From the NCBI GenBank assembly GCA_003132905.1, contig PKZC01000391.1:1-11289 (forward strand): 11,289 nt of DNA. Reading direction: 5' to 3'. Positions 7,792 through 11,289 of this stretch are shown in pieces (the stretch's first letter is position 1; each line of letters begins with the position of its first letter). A model generated the notes under the pieces. The model made no database searches and had not been told where the DNA came from. It saw only the letters and a list, made by a program, of their open reading frames with translations. The translations under genes and the position numbers were made by a program. The stretch is from Bryobacterales bacterium. GTDB lineage: Bacteria; Acidobacteriota; Terriglobia; Bryobacterales; Bryobacteraceae.

Positions 7792-8160
7792 CTAGATCAG
7801 TCCGACCAGCTTTTCCTTGATCTGTTCGGCGGTGAACGGTTTGCGAACGTAGCCGGAAGCGCCGCGCTCTACCGCCTCCAGTACCTTGGCCTGAGTCCCT
7901 TCGGTACTGACCATTAAGACCGGGATGCCATTCCAAATCGTTTCGGCGCGCATCTTGGTCAAGAACTCCAGTCCATCCATGTTCGGCATGTTGATGTCGG
8001 AGAGAACCAACCCGATGGTCTGCCGGCGCATCGTCTCCAACGCCTCCACTCCGTCGCCGGCTTCATATACGGTGCCGATCGGAATTTCAGTCTGCCGAAG
8101 TACTCGCTGCAGGATCTTGCGGATCGCAGCCGAATCATCCACGATAAGAACGTCTAACAC
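7792..8160 (-). CDS. cheY: Single-domain response regulator CheY (first copy)
   Basis: A 122-residue receiver domain without an output domain. It shows D8-D9, phospho-acceptor D55 in LSDINMPNMDG, S85 at the switch position, Y104 and K107 in RKPF, so it should accept phosphate from CheA. The start is GTG at 8160; no in-frame ATG lies nearby, and GGGAGG is 11 nt upstream, rather far. It is the first gene of the chemotaxis operon, directly behind the promoter candidate, and is followed by a CheX-like phosphatase. It is clearly different in sequence from the second CheY in the window. Confidence 0.95.
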   Translation of the reverse strand: MLDVLIVDDSAAIRKILQRVLRQTEIPIGTVYEAGDGVEALETMRRQTIGLVLSDINMPNMDGLEFLTKMRAETIWNGIPVLMVSTEGTQAKVLEAVERGASGYVRKPFTAEQIKEKLVGLI

Positions 8161-8201
8161 AGGTGCTCTCGCCTCCCTTATTTCCTAGCGGCCTGTCTGT
8201 C

Positions 8202-8227
8202 TTATCGGACTAAGGAGTGGTTCTTTA
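8202..8227 (-). promoter_or_regulatory. Candidate sigma-28 (FliA/SigD-type) promoter of the chemotaxis operon
   Basis: On the minus strand a -35-like TAAA (8227-8224) is followed after 14 nt by TCCGATAA (8209-8202). The known sigma-28 consensus is TAAA, about 15 nt, GCCGATAA; this matches 4 of 4 and 7 of 8 bases with spacing one base short, within the range described for Bacillus SigD. It sits about 40 nt before the GTG of cheY1. The assignment is by motif only. Confidence 0.5.
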
Positions 8228-8229
8228 GG

Positions 8230-8265
8230 AAAAAGCGCGGGTTAGCACGAAGACGATCGCGCCTT
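8230..8265 (-). terminator. Candidate rho-independent terminator between the Tad block and the chemotaxis operon
   Basis: On the minus strand AAGGCGCG (8265-8258) can pair with CGCGCTTT (8239-8232), giving five GC pairs, one GU and two AU pairs around an 18-nt loop, with a run of five T's (8234-8230) at the 3' side. It follows the exported-protein gene by about 17 nt and ends just before the promoter candidate. The loop is long, so strength is uncertain. Confidence 0.45.
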
Positions 8266-8282
8266 GCGGCTCGCGCGGAGTG

Positions 8283-8942
8283 TTAGCCGGCTGTGGTCCC
8301 TACCACAATGATGGCGATTGGGATGTCGCCCACTTTGGATTGCAGCACCCAGTCGGTATCGCCTTGCTGGCTGAATCCGGGCGAATCGGTATCGGCTTTC
8401 CAAAAACTAAGCACCGCCGGATGGGCTGTGTGCGAGGCTTTCCGGCTCAAGGCTACCAGGGAATCGAAGCTGGGAATGGCGTTTACATCCCGATCCTCGG
8501 CGGCTGGTATGAGCAACAGGAAATCGCGCTGCGGCGCCGCGCCCTCGTGATTGCCGTTGGCGGGCATGATGCCGTAGCGCAAGGTGTAAACTCCAGGCTG
8601 GATGGTCTGCCCGCGGCGGTCCGATCCTGGGCCGTCGAAGCGGATCACCCCGAGCAGCGTTCCCAACGGAATACCGGGCAGCGTCACGTTTTGTTCCTTC
8701 GAAGCCGTCCCCCCAGGTGAGGCCGAGCCCACCGGTACACGTGCCCGCAGCCAAAGCTCACAATAAGGAGCTCCTGGCTGGGCGCTGATTTGAAATCCTT
8801 TCGGATCGAGCGCTTGAGAGACGCTGGCCGCTACTTGGGAGGGCGGCGCTCCGGCTTTGTCGGCTTTGTACTGCTGGCCCCATATGGCCGCAGTAAGAAG
8901 CAGCGGCCCAAGGTATCGAAGAGCGGCGAGAGGACGTGCCAT
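8283..8942 (-). CDS. Exported protein of unknown function
   Basis: A 219-residue protein with a probable signal peptide: a short basic start, the hydrophobic run YLGPLLLTAAIW at 10-21, and likely cleavage near residue 22 (before QQYKADK). There is no lipobox cysteine. The mature part is predicted by eye to be mostly beta-strand, with the blocks GTLLGVIRFDGPGSDRRGQ, GVYTLRYGIMPANGNHEG and GDTDWVLQSKVGD. I recall similar proteins from acidobacterial genomes but know no function. The ATG at 8942 is chosen because AGGA lies 8 nt upstream; ATG at 8951 or GTG at 8960 are alternatives adding three or six residues. It follows tadC by about 50 nt and is probably co-transcribed, so it may be exported alongside the pilus genes, but a link to the pilus is inference only. 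Confidence 0.8.
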   Translation of the reverse strand: MARPLAALRYLGPLLLTAAIWGQQYKADKAGAPPSQVAASVSQALDPKGFQISAQPGAPYCELWLRARVPVGSASPGGTASKEQNVTLPGIPLGTLLGVIRFDGPGSDRRGQTIQPGVYTLRYGIMPANGNHEGAAPQRDFLLLIPAAEDRDVNAIPSFDSLVALSRKASHTAHPAVLSFWKADTDSPGFSQQGDTDWVLQSKVGDIPIAIIVVGTTAG

Positions 8943-8993
8943 CGTTTCCATCCTAACCACTTTTGGCCGGCGCCTAGCGTCGCCGGGACGCCG

Positions 8994-9905
8994 CTATTCC
9001 ACCAGCGCCCTTAACTGCTCGTACATCATCATGCAGGCCGGCCCAAGTGTCACCAGAAGCACCGACGGGAAGATCAGGAAGAAGACCGGAAAGATCAGTT
9101 TCACGCCTACTTTTCGGGCCTTCTCCTGGGCTTGCTGGCGAAACCGCGTCCGCAGATACTTGGCGTGCGAGCGCAGCGCCGGGCCGATGCTGACTCCAAA
9201 ACGGTCGCTATCGATCAACAGATTCGACAGCTTGCGCAATTCAGGTTCCTTGTTGCGCGCGGCCAGGGCGCGGAATGAGTCCGCGCGCGAACTGCCAGTC
9301 CTAAGCTCCATGTAGAGCTGAGCAAACTCGGCGCTTAAATCCGGATGCGTACGCTTCAACCCACGGCTTGCATCGGCGATGGATTGATCGATCGCCTGCC
9401 CTGCTTCCATCGCCAGCACCATGAGATCGAGCGCCGGCGGAATAGCGCTACGCAGCCGTTGGGCGCGGGCGTGTACACGCGAACTCAGCACGCGATCGGG
9501 TAACAGGAACCCGATGCCCAAGCCGCAGATCATGGGAAGCGGAGTAAGGGCGGGATCGTGCTGGTAAAGCAACGCGAGGATTCCAAGCAATCCGGCAAAA
9601 AACAGCGCGCTTCCGCATTTGATTCCGTAAAAGATGGGTAGCGCCGATGCCCAGCGGTATCCGGCCGAGCTGAGCCGCACGCGGTAGGGATTTTGTTCAC
9701 TCTTGGCGGCGGGAAAATTTTCTCCGATGGACTCAAACAGTTTCGCGAACGCCGCGCTCCAGGTGGCCTGGTGGCCGCCCGCCAACAATGGCCCGCCGGC
9801 TTCCACGTCGCGGCGTTCAGCCAAGCGCTGGTAACAGTAGCCCGCCACCGTCACCGCCGTGAGAACGAACGCGAAGAACCCGACCCCCACCCATATGCCA
9901 GTCAT
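8994..9905 (-). CDS. tadC: Tad pilus inner-membrane platform protein TadC (type II secretion F family)
   Basis: A 303-residue membrane protein of the GspF/TadC group, the inner-membrane platform for Flp/Tad pilus assembly. Seen: a TM at about 5-25, hydrophobic segments at about 92-114 and 122-138, the T2SSF cytoplasmic helical domain with AIPPALDLMVLAMEAGQAID (154-173), and a final TM pair or hairpin at about 268-291 (KLIFPVFFLIFPSVLLVTLG). The order of TM-cytoplasmic domain-TM and position right after tadB favour TadC. The ATG at 9905 overlaps the tadB stop by 4 nt (ATGA), a sign of translational coupling. The short C-terminal tail after the last TM is typical of the family. Confidence 0.9.
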   Translation of the reverse strand: MTGIWVGVGFFAFVLTAVTVAGYCYQRLAERRDVEAGGPLLAGGHQATWSAAFAKLFESIGENFPAAKSEQNPYRVRLSSAGYRWASALPIFYGIKCGSALFFAGLLGILALLYQHDPALTPLPMICGLGIGFLLPDRVLSSRVHARAQRLRSAIPPALDLMVLAMEAGQAIDQSIADASRGLKRTHPDLSAEFAQLYMELRTGSSRADSFRALAARNKEPELRKLSNLLIDSDRFGVSIGPALRSHAKYLRTRFRQQAQEKARKVGVKLIFPVFFLIFPSVLLVTLGPACMMMYEQLRALVE

Positions 9906-10861
9906 ATTTTGATGTCCACAATCCGCCGAATTATAAAATGGGCCGCCACCAGGCAGGCTACGGCCGCGGCAATCAAATACTTGCCGTCGGGATGGTGAAC
10001 CAAAACGGCGAGGTAGGAAGGATTCACTGCGGTCATGACTAAGGCAATGCCAATCGGAAGCACCGTCAGCACGGCGCCGGTAAGCTTGCCGTGCGCCGCC
10101 AGGGCGCGGACTTCACCCTTCAACGCCACCGACTCCCGCATATTTTCAGCCAGCTTTCCCAGGACTTCGTTTAACTTTCCGCCGGTCCGGTTTTGAAGTT
10201 GCACGGCGGAGGCGAACATGCTGACTTCGAGCAGCGGCACGCGCTCGGCTAAATTGTTGAGCGCCTGCTCCCAGGAGGTTCCCAAATTCCCTTCCACCGC
10301 GGTCTGATGCATTTCGGCCGCGACGGGCTGCTCGCATTCTTCAGCCAGGATCTCCATGGCGGCTGGAAACGGATGTCCGGCGCGCAGCGAACGCGCCAAA
10401 GAATCGAGCGCATCGGGGAAATTCTCTTCAAACTGCCGGAAGCGCTTGGCGCGGCAACGCAGGATATAAAGATAGGGCAGCGCGCCCACGGCCATCGCGA
10501 TCAGCAGATCGGCCCAACCAGGAAGCCAGTCAAACTGCATCGCGAAGCCGAGCGCTACGCTGGTGGCCAGCAGCATCAGCAGCGTGACGCGTCCCACCGA
10601 CCAGCTGAGGCCCGCCTGCAGCAGATGGCGGTGCATGATGCGAACGAAATCGGATTTCTCCAGCAGCCGGGCCCAGGGCGAAATGCTGCTCAAAGATTCG
10701 TCTTTGAGCAACCGCGGGCTGTCGTCGAGCAGGTGCTCGGACAGGTCTTCGGCCAGCGCCTCGGCGCCCAGGCGCTGCAGTGCAAACCATCCGATCAACA
10801 CCGCCAGGCCAGCCGCCAGGAAGGTCGTGAAAAAAACCAGAACGGAAGAAAGCGCCAGCAC
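9902..10861 (-). CDS. tadB: Tad pilus inner-membrane platform protein TadB (type II secretion F family)
   Basis: A 319-residue membrane protein, partner of TadC in the Tad pilus platform. TM segments lie at about 4-26, 92-110, 115-135, 262-281 and 294-312. Between them is the T2SSF domain with ENFPDALDSLARSLRAGHPF (146-165) and NRTGGKLNEVLGKLAENMRE (224-243), both typical of TadB. The start is GTG at 10861, immediately after the TAA of the preceding gene, with GGGGGCGG upstream; the length then fits the family. Normally tadB follows the ATPase gene cpaF/tadA; here the gene just before it is not an ATPase. Confidence 0.92.
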   Translation of the reverse strand: MLALSSVLVFFTTFLAAGLAVLIGWFALQRLGAEALAEDLSEHLLDDSPRLLKDESLSSISPWARLLEKSDFVRIMHRHLLQAGLSWSVGRVTLLMLLATSVALGFAMQFDWLPGWADLLIAMAVGALPYLYILRCRAKRFRQFEENFPDALDSLARSLRAGHPFPAAMEILAEECEQPVAAEMHQTAVEGNLGTSWEQALNNLAERVPLLEVSMFASAVQLQNRTGGKLNEVLGKLAENMRESVALKGEVRALAAHGKLTGAVLTVLPIGIALVMTAVNPSYLAVLVHHPDGKYLIAAAVACLVAAHFIIRRIVDIKI

Positions 10862-11289
10862 TTACCGCCCCCGATCGGTACGCGCAACGGCGACCGGGGA
10901 AGTCTGATCGAGATTCCGCGTAGAGACGAAGATAACCAAGTGCTTGTGTTCCCAGGAGTGCCTGGGAAACAGCCGCGCAGCTAAGTTTTCCGAGGCCACG
11001 TCGCTGCTGCGGCTCTCGATTAGGAAGCTGGATTTGTCCGCCAGTTGGGTTTGCGGCCCGCTGGAGCCGCCCATCTGTGGTTTCACTCCCAATGTGAATT
11101 TGTTGCCAGCGAGCCATCCTGGCGAAAACTGCACGCGAAGGTTGTCTGGTTTCGCTCCGCCATGGTTGTCGGGCTTAGCTCCGGCATGATAGCTAACAGG
11201 ACGTCCGATGCCTGCCAGAAGCCGTTCGCGTGAAACGACCTCCAATTGATGTTTTTCCTGCAGCCCGCGGACAAGATCTCTGCCCTCGT
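10862..11289 (-). CDS. C-terminal part of a protein resembling a degenerate secretin domain; 5' end outside window
   Basis: The frame is open to the right edge, giving about 141 residues ending in TAA just before tadB. I do not firmly recognise it. The order of features resembles the end of a secretin (CpaC/GspD/PilQ type): a helix and strand like LQEKHQLEVVSRERLLAG, followed by GRPVSYHAG where secretins have a similar Gly-x-x-Ala-x-Phe block, then KFTLGVKPQM, then LADKSSFLIES, and near the end KHLVIFVSTRN, comparable to the secretin LVIFVTPR ending. Against this, the usual GGL and the Pro-Leu-Gly-Asp motif are missing. A secretin would fit the Tad context as the outer-membrane pore. A TTG at 11245 could be read as a start, but the frame continues upstream without a stop, so the gene is most likely longer. 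Confidence 0.45.
   Translation of the reverse strand, partial: EGRDLVRGLQEKHQLEVVSRERLLAGIGRPVSYHAGAKPDNHGGAKPDNLRVQFSPGWLAGNKFTLGVKPQMGGSSGPQTQLADKSSFLIESRSSDVASENLAARLFPRHSWEHKHLVIFVSTRNLDQTSPVAVARTDRGR
11141..11188. repeat. 24-bp tandem duplication in the partial gene
   Basis: Two adjacent 24-bp copies, 11141-11164 and 11165-11188, match at 20 of 24 positions. They encode HAGAKPDN followed by HGGAKPDN, so the duplication is in frame. It lies in the part of the protein that in secretins is a variable loop. Confidence 0.85.

Noticed and set aside
7778..7799. Direct repeat CTAGATCA, two copies 14 bp apart, between cheX1 and the end of cheY1
   Set aside because: Two short copies, one including the cheY1 stop codon; too little to call an operator or attachment site.
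8977..8991. GC-rich hairpin (GCGTC, 5-nt loop, GACGC) between tadC and the exported-protein gene
   Set aside because: Stem of five pairs with no T-run, so not a supported terminator; may only be chance in GC-rich DNA.

Overview
The window is a high-GC bacterial chromosome segment with every recognisable gene on the minus strand, so transcription runs from base 11289 toward base 1. Two blocks can be read: a Tad-pilus segment (about 8283-11289) and a nearly complete chemotaxis operon (about 1-8160) that runs off the left edge. An uncharacterised secreted protein of a type I associate with Acidobacteriota, plus the overall gene style, suggest an acidobacterium (Solibacter/Bryobacter-like). This is an inference from protein character, since no rRNA or other phylogenetic marker is present.

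Tad block, in transcription order: the 3' part of a gene entering from the right edge whose protein resembles a degenerate secretin C-terminal domain; tadB (10861-9902), starting directly after that gene's stop; tadC (9905-8994), overlapping tadB by 4 nt; and an exported protein of unknown function (8942-8283). A hairpin followed by five T's (8265-8230) can end this transcript.

Chemotaxis block, in transcription order: cheY1 (8160-7792), cheX1 (7747-7187), cheW (7158-6439), cheA (6369-4579), cheR (4589-3690), cheD (3664-3137), cheY2 (3061-2666), cheX2 (2682-2122), cheB (2114-1062), and a methyl-accepting chemotaxis protein (1045 to beyond base 1). Short gaps and overlaps suggest one operon. 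A sigma-28/FliA-type promoter candidate (TAAA, 14 nt, TCCGATAA) lies 8227-8202, just after the terminator and about 40 nt before cheY1.

The set makes a self-contained signalling pathway: a transmembrane receptor coupled through CheW to the kinase CheA; methylation (CheR), demethylation (CheB) and deamidation (CheD) for adaptation; and two single-domain response regulators, each followed directly by a CheX-like phosphatase. Unusual points are a CheW carrying eight in-frame copies of an 18-bp minisatellite in a loop of its fold, a CheA with no P2 domain, a receptor with no HAMP domain, and the doubled cheY-cheX module. No wholly new system is evident; the repeat-bearing CheW is the most unusual object here.
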